Shown here: piece after piece, positions 36,035-44,529 of the stretch
Numbering within the stretch: the first letter of the stretch is position 1
Layout: each line of letters begins with the position of its first letter
Assembly: GCF_963682185.1 (NCBI RefSeq)
Contig: NZ_OY821667.1
Coordinates: 1,532,109 to 1,596,108 of the forward strand
DNA from: an uncultured Cohaesibacter sp.
GTDB taxonomy: Bacteria; Pseudomonadota; Alphaproteobacteria; Rhizobiales; Cohaesibacteraceae
DNA length: 64,000 bases
Reading direction: 5' to 3'
Position numbers and translations under genes: made by a program
The notes under the pieces: generated by a model
What the model was told of the DNA's origin: nothing
Seen by the model: the letters and a program-made list of their open reading frames with translations, nothing else
The model's database searches: none

Positions 36035-36667
36035 CTAGGCCTGACCAAGCTTGCTTGCAGCTTTAGCACGCTCAGCAATGGCATCCCAGTTCTTGGCATT
36101 GACATCGGCCAGAGGCGCAATCCAGGTACCGCCCACAGCGAAGCAGTTTTTCTGAGCGAGATATTCTTCAGCATTTTCAGGCTTCACACCACCGGTTGGG
36201 CAGAAGCTGATATCGGCCACAGGACCGGAAACAGCCTTGATCATGCCAACGCCACCAACGATGCTGGCAGGGAACATTTTCAGTTCCTTGAAGCCCGCTT
36301 CACGCAGCGTCATCATTTCGCTGACGGTGCCGGAGCCAGGCAGGAATGGCCAGTCAGTTGCCTTGAGAGCCTTGAGCAGGGTTTCTGACGTACCTGGAGA
36401 CACACCAAAATGCGCACCAGCATCGATGGAAGCCTTAAGCTGCTCTTCAGACAGAATGGAGCCAACACCAACGACGCAATCCTTCACTTCTTTGACGACT
36501 GCCTTGATGGCATCAAGAGCTGCCGGCGTGCGCAGGGTCACTTCAACGGCAGGCAGGCCATTGTCGACAAGGCAACGGGCCAGAGGAACAGCGTCCTCGA
36601 CATTCTCGATGACAACAACAGGGATGACTTTGGCACCTTTACAGATGCTGGAAACCAGATCACGCAT
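36035..36667 (-). CDS. eda: 2-dehydro-3-deoxy-phosphogluconate (KDPG) aldolase
   Basis: About 210 residues from the ATG with AAAGGA upstream; a longer frame to 36817 overlaps kdgK and is rejected. Splits KDPG to pyruvate and glyceraldehyde-3-phosphate. Class I aldolase: VIPVVVIENVEDAVPLARCL, the VEVTLRTPAALDAI strand, LPGSGTVSEMM and the Schiff-base region FKELKMFPASIVGG; FCPTGGVKPENAEEYL follows. Last step of the hexuronate route, ten bases after kdgK. Confidence 0.94.
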   Translation of the reverse strand: MRDLVSSICKGAKVIPVVVIENVEDAVPLARCLVDNGLPAVEVTLRTPAALDAIKAVVKEVKDCVVGVGSILSEEQLKASIDAGAHFGVSPGTSETLLKALKATDWPFLPGSGTVSEMMTLREAGFKELKMFPASIVGGVGMIKAVSGPVADISFCPTGGVKPENAEEYLAQKNCFAVGGTWIAPLADVNAKNWDAIAERAKAASKLGQA

Positions 36668-36677
36668 GATCGATCCT

Positions 36678-37607
36678 TTACTTAACGCGGGTCCAAACTG
36701 ATTTATCGATGATGGCGCCCGGGTGCATAATGACCTGCCCCGCAACACCGTGAGCCGTTTTTGCGGCTTCTTCTTGAGATCCACCCAGAGCACGCTGGCC
36801 CAGATACCCCGCGGCAAAGGAATCCCCTGCGCCCGTTGTATCCTTCGGCTTCAGCTTTGCAGCTGGTGGAACATTCTTAACCTCGTCACCGGTGAACAGA
36901 AGGCAGCTCGAAGCGCCTTCCTTGACCACCACTTCACCAGCGCCGTAGCCCTTCCACTGCTTGGCAATGTCCAGACCGTCAGCTTCGCCCCAAAGTGCGA
37001 CATGATCGTCAGCCGTCACCAGAGCGAAATCGCTAACCGATGCAGCGCGCTCGAAAGCGGCGCAACATACAGCCGAATCCGGCCACAGTTTCGGGCGATA
37101 GTTGGGGTCAAAGCCCACTTTGACCTTATCTTTGACCTTGCTGATCGCATCGAACAGAGCGGACCGCTGCGCTTCATCAAGAATGGCCAGAGTGATACCA
37201 GAGAAATAGATGACATCAAACTGCTCCAGCAGTGCTGCAATCTTGTCGACAGACCAACCGGCAAACATCTTCTTGGCAGCAGCATCATTGCGCCAATAGG
37301 TAAAGAAGCGTTCGCCCGTGTCATCATTCTCGATCATGTAGAGACCGGGATTCTTGTCTTCCACCACGGTGACCGAATCCGTCAGGATGCTCTCTGCTTC
37401 CAGCGCCTTGCGGATGCCATCGCTCATCGGGTCAACACCAAGACCAGTGATATAGGAAACCTCGATCTCGGGTGCAAATTGCCGGGTCAGGTAGGCGGCG
37501 GTATTGAAGGTGTCACCAGCAAAACCCTGTTTGAACAGACCATCACCGGCGGGAGCCAATTCAATCATACATTCGCCGATACAGGCGATTCTGACAGCTT
37601 TCGTCAT
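36678..37607 (-). CDS. kdgK: 2-dehydro-3-deoxygluconate kinase (PfkB family)
   Basis: About 309 residues from the internal ATG; a longer frame reaches 37676 but its first 23 residues are not family-like. PfkB kinase: IACIGECMIELAPAGDGL at the N-terminus, GFAGDTFNTAAYLTRQ, YITGLGVDPMSDGI and the catalytic DTTGAGDSFAAGYLG near the C-terminus. Phosphorylates KDG to KDPG. The ribosome site is weak. It precedes eda by ten bases; upstream lie several hairpins after kduD. Confidence 0.92.
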   Translation of the reverse strand: MTKAVRIACIGECMIELAPAGDGLFKQGFAGDTFNTAAYLTRQFAPEIEVSYITGLGVDPMSDGIRKALEAESILTDSVTVVEDKNPGLYMIENDDTGERFFTYWRNDAAAKKMFAGWSVDKIAALLEQFDVIYFSGITLAILDEAQRSALFDAISKVKDKVKVGFDPNYRPKLWPDSAVCCAAFERAASVSDFALVTADDHVALWGEADGLDIAKQWKGYGAGEVVVKEGASSCLLFTGDEVKNVPPAAKLKPKDTTGAGDSFAAGYLGQRALGGSQEEAAKTAHGVAGQVIMHPGAIIDKSVWTRVK

Positions 37608-37742
37608 ATACAAGCGCCGGAGGAACTCCGGGCCTCCTCGAGCGTGTCCTTCGCCTCTCATCAAGCAGGCGGGCACGCCTTGTTTCAGTGATTATACCAT
37701 CTTGCGCAATGCCAGCATCCCGCAAAATGTCCAAGCCAAACA

Positions 37743-37765
37743 AGGCCGCGCTGAACGCGCGGCCT
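37743..37765 (-). terminator. Terminator-like hairpin between kduD and kdgK
   Basis: Perfect 9-bp stem AGGCCGCGC / GCGCGGCCT around TGAAC; the minus strand continues TGTTTGGC. A second hairpin (37775-37786 with 37794-37805) precedes it. Together they probably end or attenuate the uxuA-uxaA-uxaB-kduD message before kdgK-eda. Confidence 0.7.
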
Positions 37766-37867
37766 CCAAGACCAAGTCCAGTTCTTGCAAAAGAAGAACT
37801 AGACTAAAGTTTACTCAATCGCGACTCTTTTCTTCAGAAAAGTCGATAACTTTTCATCAAAAGGGCC

Positions 37868-38629
37868 TTAGCGCGCCAGCCAGCCGCCATCAACCGCAAT
37901 GGTATAGCCATTGATATAGGAAGAAGCGGGCGAAGACAGGAACACGACCGGACCGGCCAGATCGGACGGCAGACCCCAGCGACCGGCCGGGATACGATCA
38001 AGAATTTCCTTGCTGCGTGCAGCATCTTCGCGCAGAGCCTGCGTGTTGTTGGTGGCCATGTAGCCTGGAGCAATGGCATTCACATTGATATCGTACTTGG
38101 CCCATTCGTTGGCCAGCAGACGGGTGACGCCCATAACGCCGGATTTGGATGCCGTATAAGAAGGCACGCGGATACCGCCCTGGAAGGACAGCATGGAAGC
38201 GACATTGACGATGTTGCCGCCTTCACCCTGAGCCACAAACTGCTTGGCAACTGCCTGTGACAGGAAGAACACGGACTTGATGTTGATATTCATCACATCA
38301 TCCCAGTCCTTCTCGGTGAATTCGATTGCGTCTTCACGGCGAATGATGCCTGCATTGTTGACCAGAATGTCGATACGGCCATATTCGGCAACCGTTTTGG
38401 CGACGATGTCGGGAATATCGTCCATTTTCATAAGGTTGGCACGGATATCGAGGAACTTGCGGCCAAGGCCTTCAATCATGTCCTTGGTATCGGATGGCTC
38501 AACGATATTGACGCCAGCAATGTCACAGCCCGCTTTGGCAAGACCAACAGCCATGCCCTGACCCAGGCCAGTATCACAGCCGGTTACAATGGCAATTTTA
38601 CCAGAGAGATCGAATTGTTCTTTCATCAT
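37868..38629 (-). CDS. kduD: 2-dehydro-3-deoxy-D-gluconate 5-dehydrogenase
   Basis: 253 residues, SDR. The N-terminal VTGCDTGLGQGMAVGLAKAG is diagnostic for KduD; NNAGIIRR, NVASMLSFQGG and the YTASKSG catalytic pair follow, with the TNNTQALR segment. It reduces 3-deoxy-D-glycero-2,5-hexodiulosonate (from KduI) to KDG. Ribosome site AAGGAG six bases upstream. Operon with uxaB 21 bases upstream. Joins the pectin-derived unsaturated uronate branch to the hexuronate branch. Confidence 0.94.
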   Translation of the reverse strand: MMKEQFDLSGKIAIVTGCDTGLGQGMAVGLAKAGCDIAGVNIVEPSDTKDMIEGLGRKFLDIRANLMKMDDIPDIVAKTVAEYGRIDILVNNAGIIRREDAIEFTEKDWDDVMNINIKSVFFLSQAVAKQFVAQGEGGNIVNVASMLSFQGGIRVPSYTASKSGVMGVTRLLANEWAKYDINVNAIAPGYMATNNTQALREDAARSKEILDRIPAGRWGLPSDLAGPVVFLSSPASSYINGYTIAVDGGWLAR

Positions 38630-38650
38630 ATTGACTCCTTTTAATATTCG

Positions 38651-40111
38651 TTATGCCTCAATCCACTGCACCAGACGATCCAGTGTGAATGGCTCGTTGG
38701 TCAGGAAAGCATAAGCTTCAGAGACGGCAGCGACGAGGGTGTCACTTGCCAGAGATTTCCCCCAGATGCTTTCTTCGCTGAGGTAAGCCTTGACCATTGC
38801 CTCAACCCCTTGCGCCTCTTTCAGCGCACCGATTTCAGCCATCTTGGCGATCACATCTTCTGCATCGCGTGGTGGAAGCTCGGCACTGCCTTCAAAGGCA
38901 CCGGTATAGAAAGCAAGCCAGGCGGCCAGCGACAGGCTCATGCAACGCGGCGCCTTGCCGGTTGCTGCCATGGCGCTTTCAAAGCGTGGCAGGTTGCGGG
39001 TGTGGAACTTGGCCAGACCATTCAGCGAGATATCGTACCAGCGATGCACGATGAACGGGTTGGCAAAACGACGCAGGACCTCGGCACTGAATTCATTCAG
39101 CTCTTCGCGGGGCAGCGACAGATATGGGATGATTTCCTGCTCAAGCATGGCATTGAGGAAGCCGCGGGCGGCCTCATTGTCCATGGCTTCCTTCACCGAA
39201 TTGGTGCCAGACAGCAGCGCCAGCGGGCAAAGACCGGTATGGGCACCATTGAGGATCGCCACCTTGCGTTCCTTGTAACCATCAGCATTTGGCACGATCA
39301 CCGTGCCGGCATCCTTTTCCGCCATCGGCAGGCAAAGATCAGGCTTGCCTTCGCGCTGTTCGATCACAAGGAAGTGGAACAGCTCGCCCGTTACCATCAG
39401 CGGATCAAGATAGCCCAGTTCCTTCTCGATATCGGCGGCTTCATCACGCGGATAGCCCGGCACAATGCGGTCAACCAGCGTGTTGTAGAAAGCATTCTTG
39501 CTTTCCAGCCAGTTCATGAAGTCTGCGCCCAGATCCCAGTCCTTGGCATGCTGATGCACGCATTTTTCCAGCTCATCGGCATTATGGTCGATCAGCTCAC
39601 ACGGCAGGAAGTGGAAGCCCGGCGCATCAACGCCGCCACATGTGTTGAAGCGTTCCAGCAGCAGCCGGGTCACCTTGGCCGGATAGGAGGCCGGTGGCGT
39701 GTCCGTTGCCTTGCAGTCGGCATTGTAAACGATGCCAGCTTCGGTGGTGTTGGAGATAAAGGCGACAAAGTCGGTGTTGCGGGCCAGCGCCAGAACCTCG
39801 TCCCACTGTTTGACAGCATTCAGCTCACGACGGACGGCTGAGATGAGGCGGGCATCGGACACAGCCTCTCCATCCGGGCCAACGCCACGGGAGAGAACGG
39901 TATAGACACCGTCGCTGTCATTGAGCGAAATCGGCACACCGCCATCAATCGGGCGGACAATGACGACGCCATAGTCGCTGCCGCAATCTTCATTCATGCG
40001 ATCGATTTTCCAATCCATGAAGGCTCTCAGGAAGTTGCCCTCACCAAACTGGATGATCCGTTCTGTCGGACGGGCCCGGCCTGCAAGATTGCTCTCATTC
40101 ACGCGTTGCAT
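38651..40111 (-). CDS. uxaB: Tagaturonate reductase (altronate oxidoreductase)
   Basis: About 486 residues from the ATG with AAGGAT upstream. Mannitol/hexonate dehydrogenase family; the N-terminal IIQFGEGNFLRAFMDWKI motif is of UxaB type rather than UxuB. Other segments: VVIVRPIDGG, ISNTTEAGI, and FHFLPCELIDHNADEL. Catalytic lysine region KERKVAILNGAHTGL. Reduces tagaturonate to altronate with NADH. No separate fructuronate reductase is seen, so it may also have to serve, or uxuB lies elsewhere. Confidence 0.92.
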   Translation of the reverse strand: MQRVNESNLAGRARPTERIIQFGEGNFLRAFMDWKIDRMNEDCGSDYGVVIVRPIDGGVPISLNDSDGVYTVLSRGVGPDGEAVSDARLISAVRRELNAVKQWDEVLALARNTDFVAFISNTTEAGIVYNADCKATDTPPASYPAKVTRLLLERFNTCGGVDAPGFHFLPCELIDHNADELEKCVHQHAKDWDLGADFMNWLESKNAFYNTLVDRIVPGYPRDEAADIEKELGYLDPLMVTGELFHFLVIEQREGKPDLCLPMAEKDAGTVIVPNADGYKERKVAILNGAHTGLCPLALLSGTNSVKEAMDNEAARGFLNAMLEQEIIPYLSLPREELNEFSAEVLRRFANPFIVHRWYDISLNGLAKFHTRNLPRFESAMAATGKAPRCMSLSLAAWLAFYTGAFEGSAELPPRDAEDVIAKMAEIGALKEAQGVEAMVKAYLSEESIWGKSLASDTLVAAVSEAYAFLTNEPFTLDRLVQWIEA

Positions 40112-40182
40112 ATTCAGTATCCTTCTGAATTCTTCTACTTGATAGGCCTTCGGTGCCGCAGGGGGCACCGAAGAGGCGGTGC

Positions 40183-41721
40183 TTACATCACCGCGCCGAT
40201 ATGCCAGGGAATAAACTCGTTATCGCCAAGGCCGAGGGCTTCCGATTTGGTCGGCGCGCCAGAGGCAACCTTGAGGATCTCTTCCACGATCTCCGCCCCC
40301 TTCTGTTCCAATGTCACCCCTTCAGAGAGGATGTCACCGCAGTTGATGTCCATGTCATCGGGCATGGAAGCAAACAGATGATCGTTGGATGCCACCTTGA
40401 TGGTCGGGGCGGGCTTGGAACCATAGGCAGAGCCGCGCCCGGTGGTGAAGATGACCATGTGCGCACCACCTGCAATCTGGCCGGTACCGCAAACAGGATC
40501 ATAGCCCGGCGTATCCATGAAGACGAAGCCATGCTCGGTTACCCGTTCGGCATAATCATAGACAGCGGTCAGCGGAGCGGAGCCGGACTTTGCCGTTGCA
40601 CCAAGGGACTTTTCCAGAATGGTGGTCAAGCCGCCAGCCTTGTTGCCCGGGCTCGGGTTATTGTCGAGGCTCCCCTTGTGCATGGCCACATAGTCTTCCC
40701 ACCAGTGGATCTGGGAGACCAGCTTGTCGCCCACTTCCTTGCTGGCAGCACGACGCAGAAGAAGCTGCTCGGCGCCATAGATCTCGGAGGTTTCCGACAG
40801 GATCGAGGTTGCACCAAGACCAACCATCATATCGGAGGCCACGCCAAGGGCCGGGTTGGCGGTGATGCCCGAGAAGCCATCGGATGCACCACACTGCAGG
40901 GCAATCTTCAGCTCCGAAGCCGGGCACTCTTCGCGCTTGGCCTTGTTCAGCTCAGGCAACAGTTCGCGCACCTTGGCCTTGACAGCATCAATGGTTTTGC
41001 GGGTGCCGCCCTCTTCCTGAATGGTCATGGAGATGAAACGATCCATCAGGCTCTGGTCCGGATCGTCGAAATTCTCGCGCATCTTGGAAATCTGCATGAC
41101 TTCACAGCCAAGGCCGATGAACAGGGCCATGCCCACATTCGGATGGGTCGCATGGCCCCAGAGAACCTTGTCGAGAATCTCGAAGCCAAGGCCCTTGTTG
41201 TTCATGCCGCAGCCGCTCTCATGGGTGAAGATCGCCACGCCGTCGACATTCTCATAGGCGTCGAACGCGCCTTCGATCTGCAGTTCCTGAGCGGCGCGAT
41301 GCACAACTGTTGAAGAGCAGTTCACCGTGGAGCACAAGGCAACATAGTTGCGCGTGCCGATCGTGCCGTTGGCACGTTTGTAGCCCATGAAGGTGCGGGC
41401 TTCCAGCTTCGGCACAGCCGCCTTGGCCGCTTCATAATCGCAACCGATCTCGTAATTCTGGCCATGGTCCGAGAAGGCACAATTGTGAGAATGCACATGC
41501 TCACCAGCCGCAATCGGCTGCGTGGCGCGGCCAATGATCTGGCCGAATTTGATGATTGCTTCGCCCTGTTCATGCGCCTTGCGGGCAATCTTGTGACCCG
41601 CCATGATGTTTCCTTCAAGCGGTGCACCAAGCTCAAGGGGATCTTCCCCCTTCTTCGCTCCATGAGGCAATACCGCTATCGTGTCAATTGGGTTCAAAAC
41701 AATCGGTGGTCTCTTTGTCAT
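40183..41721 (-). CDS. uxaA: Altronate dehydratase
   Basis: 512 residues, full-length UxaA: N-terminal SAF domain (about 1-100, with GAPLEGNIMAGHKIARKA and EHVHSHNCAF) and a C-terminal catalytic domain with MGYKRANGTIGTRNYVAL, the metal-site THESGCGMNN and CGASDGFSGITANPALG. Dehydrates D-altronate to KDG, iron-dependent. Starts inside uxuA's last codons (four-base ATGA overlap) and precedes uxaB by 71 bases. Confidence 0.95.
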   Translation of the reverse strand: MTKRPPIVLNPIDTIAVLPHGAKKGEDPLELGAPLEGNIMAGHKIARKAHEQGEAIIKFGQIIGRATQPIAAGEHVHSHNCAFSDHGQNYEIGCDYEAAKAAVPKLEARTFMGYKRANGTIGTRNYVALCSTVNCSSTVVHRAAQELQIEGAFDAYENVDGVAIFTHESGCGMNNKGLGFEILDKVLWGHATHPNVGMALFIGLGCEVMQISKMRENFDDPDQSLMDRFISMTIQEEGGTRKTIDAVKAKVRELLPELNKAKREECPASELKIALQCGASDGFSGITANPALGVASDMMVGLGATSILSETSEIYGAEQLLLRRAASKEVGDKLVSQIHWWEDYVAMHKGSLDNNPSPGNKAGGLTTILEKSLGATAKSGSAPLTAVYDYAERVTEHGFVFMDTPGYDPVCGTGQIAGGAHMVIFTTGRGSAYGSKPAPTIKVASNDHLFASMPDDMDINCGDILSEGVTLEQKGAEIVEEILKVASGAPTKSEALGLGDNEFIPWHIGAVM

Positions 41722-42905
41722 TCTCCCGCAGCCCTTTCATGAATTATACCGGCCATCAGTCCTCGGAGTTCAGCCAAGCCACGCATGCGCCCTATCAGGG
41801 GATAGCCTGGATGTGTGTCCCGATGATGATCATCAAGCAGCTCGTGTCCGTGATCTGGCCGGAAAACAATATCAGCGTCGGCTCTACCTTCTTCCCGGCG
41901 TCGATTTTCTTCATCTAGGAGATGGGCAACAAGCAGAGCCATGTCGGTGTCTCCTCCCAGATGTGTGGCTTCCTCGAAGGAACCGTCGGCAAATTTTCTG
42001 ACATTGCGCAAATGGGCAAAATGGATCTTGTCGGCGAAGCGCTTTGCAATGGCCGGAATATCATTATCCGGATGCGCGCCAAGAGATCCCGAGCAAAGCG
42101 TCAGGCCGTTGGCCCGGCTTTCATGCGCAGAGAGAACCCATGCAATGTCCTCTTGAGTGGAAACAATACGTGGCAAGCCCAGAATATCCCGGGGCGGGTC
42201 ATCCGGATGCACGGCGAAACTGAGACCCAGATCCTCAGCCGCTGGAATAATTTCATCAAGAAAGCGCTTGTAGTTGGCCCGCAAGCCATCCCGATCAATG
42301 CCCGCATAACCCTTCAAGGCCTCCTTGAGCTGCTTGATGGAGTAGCGATCATACGCCCCTGGCAATCCGGCCATAACGGACGTCATCAAGCGCTCCCGCT
42401 TGGTCTCATCAGACAAGGAAAACCACACGCGCCCGCGCTCCAACGCATCTTCGCAATAGTCTGCCTCAGCACCTTCGCGCTCAAGCATATAGACCTCCAG
42501 CGCAGCCATGCGTGCCGCATCAAAGCGCAAACAGCTTCCGCCCCCGTCGACAGGGGCCTTGAGGTCGGTGCGCGTCCAGTCCAGAAGCGGCATGAAATTG
42601 TAACAGATGACCTTCACGCCCTCGGCGGCCAGATTGGCCATCGACTGGCGATAGTTGGCAAAGAGTTGGGAGAGATCCCCCTCTCCTTTCTTGATCCGCT
42701 CATGGATCGGCAAGCTTTCCACCACCGGCCAACGAAAGCCCGCCAGCTCGATACTCCGGCGCATCTTCGCGATGCTTTCCCGTGGCCAGACCTCACCATA
42801 AGGGACTTCATAGAGGGCGGATACGATCTCAGAGGCTCCGGTCTGCGCAATCTCGGATAAGGAGATGCGATCAAACGAGCCATACCAGCGCCAACCTTCT
42901 TTCAT
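41718..42905 (-). CDS. uxuA: Mannonate dehydratase
   Basis: 395 residues. TIM-barrel UxuA family: MKEGWRWYGSFDRISL start, VPYGEVW, VCYNF-like VICYNFMPLLDWTRTD, metal/substrate residues in FAVHPDDPPRDILGLPRIVS and the C-terminal DHGHELLDD. Converts D-mannonate to KDG. First gene of uxuA-uxaA-uxaB-kduD. Its usual partner uxuB (fructuronate reductase) is not in the window. Confidence 0.94.
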   Translation of the reverse strand: MKEGWRWYGSFDRISLSEIAQTGASEIVSALYEVPYGEVWPRESIAKMRRSIELAGFRWPVVESLPIHERIKKGEGDLSQLFANYRQSMANLAAEGVKVICYNFMPLLDWTRTDLKAPVDGGGSCLRFDAARMAALEVYMLEREGAEADYCEDALERGRVWFSLSDETKRERLMTSVMAGLPGAYDRYSIKQLKEALKGYAGIDRDGLRANYKRFLDEIIPAAEDLGLSFAVHPDDPPRDILGLPRIVSTQEDIAWVLSAHESRANGLTLCSGSLGAHPDNDIPAIAKRFADKIHFAHLRNVRKFADGSFEEATHLGGDTDMALLVAHLLDEENRRREEGRADADIVFRPDHGHELLDDHHRDTHPGYPLIGRMRGLAELRGLMAGIIHERAAGE

Positions 42906-43262
42906 TTCAAGTTCCTGACGTAACCAAGGCCACGGCCGCCATCAGACGGCTTGAAGGGTTGAAAGAGCGCACCAAACGCTTCCTGTCGCCACGAAGCGGA
43001 CAAGAACGCGCACTTAAAAACGCTCTCGATTACTGTATCGGCACCATCACTTCCATGAGCAAACTGGCACCAGAACAATTTGATGGATATAGATTTTCCT
43101 TCCCGAACGGCGGTGCAGAAGCACCCACAAGCATTGTTCAGGAAAGAAAAGTCTGCTCACATAAAAAGCCTGACATAAGCGTCCACCCAAATGGCCGACT
43201 TTTCATCTGCATGAGCTGGCCAGCGTACCGGCCAACTCCATTTCTTGTAAGCCTATGGCCCT
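42906..43262. other. Upstream region of uxuA, with a coding-like plus-strand stretch
   Basis: 357 bases between kduI and uxuA. It should carry the uxuA promoter. The plus strand reads open here with codon use that looks gene-like (for example ALKNALDYCIGTITSMSK), but without a convincing start or ribosome site; it might be a gene remnant. An imperfect hairpin GAGCTGGCC / GGCCAACTC at 43213-43238 may end kduI transcription. Confidence 0.35.
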
Positions 43263-44087
43263 CTATCGAAGGTCTTCCATGGCAATGAAATCCATGTCGG
43301 TATAGTCGACATTGTCACCAGCCATCGCCCAGATGAAGGTATAGCTGCCAACACCCGCACCGGCATGAATGGACCATGGCGGAGACACGACCACATCTTC
43401 ATTTTTCAGAACCAGATGGCGTGTTTCATTCGGTTCACCCATGAAATGCATCACGCGGGTGCTGGCTTCCATGCCGAAATAGCAATAGGCTTCCATACGA
43501 CGGTCATGCACATGGGCAGGCATGGTGTTCCAGACGGAGCCCTGATGCAGCTTGGTGTAACCAAGGATCAGCTGGCAGGATTCCATAACCAGCGGGTGGA
43601 TGAACTGATAGATCGTGCGCTCGTTGGAAGTTTCCGGTGCACCCATATGCACGCTTTTGGCATCCTCGATCTTGATCAGTTTGGCTTCCAGCTCTTTGTG
43701 CGCCGGAGCAGAGGTGATGTAGAAACGGCCCTGACCGGCAAAGGTCACCGCGCCCGCCCCTTTGGGCAGATAGAGCACATCGCCATGATCGAGCATATAA
43801 TCAACACCAGCGCAGGAAACACTGCCGCTATCCCCGATATTGACGATGCCCATTTCGCGGCGATCGAGAATACTCGGTGTGCCGCATTCCTTGACCTCAT
43901 CGAGCAGCAAAGACCCACCATTGGGCACAGCGCCCCCCACGATCATACGATCATAATGAGTATAGGTGAGGCGGATTTCGCCTTCGGAGAAAAGCCCTTC
44001 AGACAGAAAATTGTCTCTTAGAGCCTGAGTGTCCATACCCTTTGCATGCTCTGCATTGACGGCATGAACGGTTTTCACTGTAAGCAT
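43263..44087 (-). CDS. kduI: 5-dehydro-4-deoxy-D-glucuronate isomerase
   Basis: About 274 residues from the ATG with AAGGAA upstream. KduI double-cupin: GLFSEGEIRLTYTHYDRMIVG near the N-terminus split over residues 28-48, NIGDSGSV, and the zinc-binding MPAHVHDRRMEAYCYF followed by the downstream histidine of WSIHAGAG. Isomerises 4-deoxy-L-threo-5-hexosulose uronate, the product of pectin lyase action, to the substrate of KduD. Downstream of kdgF in the uxaC operon. Confidence 0.95.
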   Translation of the reverse strand: MLTVKTVHAVNAEHAKGMDTQALRDNFLSEGLFSEGEIRLTYTHYDRMIVGGAVPNGGSLLLDEVKECGTPSILDRREMGIVNIGDSGSVSCAGVDYMLDHGDVLYLPKGAGAVTFAGQGRFYITSAPAHKELEAKLIKIEDAKSVHMGAPETSNERTIYQFIHPLVMESCQLILGYTKLHQGSVWNTMPAHVHDRRMEAYCYFGMEASTRVMHFMGEPNETRHLVLKNEDVVVSPPWSIHAGAGVGSYTFIWAMAGDNVDYTDMDFIAMEDLR

Positions 44088-44202
44088 CAGATTATTCCTT
44101 GTTGTCTGGGCAAGACGCCGCAAGGCGCAAAGCCCGGTCGTTCAAAGGGAAGCCTCTCCGGCAAACCTGGTCATGAAAAGCATGCTGGAGAAGCGATCTT
44201 GG

Positions 44203-44520
44203 TCAGAGAAAGTCGTCCCGGCGCGGGGTGAAGCAATCAATAAGCGTACCCGGCTCGAGGCAGACACATCCATGTGTTGCTCCGGAAGGGATGACAAAAC
44301 TGTCACCCGGCCCGACTTCAAAACTGTCCTCACCGATCGTGAAACGAAAGCGTCCCTCTTTCACAAAGGTGGATTGGACATGGGGATGATTGTGGAGGGC
44401 ACCTTCGGCGCCCACCTCTTTGAATTGGAAAGCCACCACCATCAGTTCCGGACTATCCGCAAGCACCTGTCTCGGGGTCGCAGTGTCTTCACCAACAATG
44501 GGAAATGACTTTACATGCAT
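44203..44520 (-). CDS. kdgF: Pectin-degradation cupin KdgF
   Basis: 105 residues, one cupin. Metal-binding motif LHNHPHVQSTFVKEGRF (His, His, Gln, His pattern) and a conserved end HGCVCLEPGTLIDCFTPRR, which matches KdgF. KdgF speeds opening of 4,5-unsaturated galacturonate to the linear ketouronate before KduI. Ribosome site GGAG six bases upstream. Between the TRAP large permease and kduI. Confidence 0.92.
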   Translation of the reverse strand: MHVKSFPIVGEDTATPRQVLADSPELMVVAFQFKEVGAEGALHNHPHVQSTFVKEGRFRFTIGEDSFEVGPGDSFVIPSGATHGCVCLEPGTLIDCFTPRRDDFL

Positions 44521-44529
44521 TTTGCACTC

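Noticed and set aside
35713-36174. A 153-codon minus-strand frame overlapping the end of eda
   Set aside because: It crosses the eda terminator and shares its sequence with the clear aldolase gene in another frame.
40153-41313. A 386-codon plus-strand frame opposite uxaA
   Set aside because: Antisense shadow; the minus-strand altronate dehydratase accounts for the sequence.
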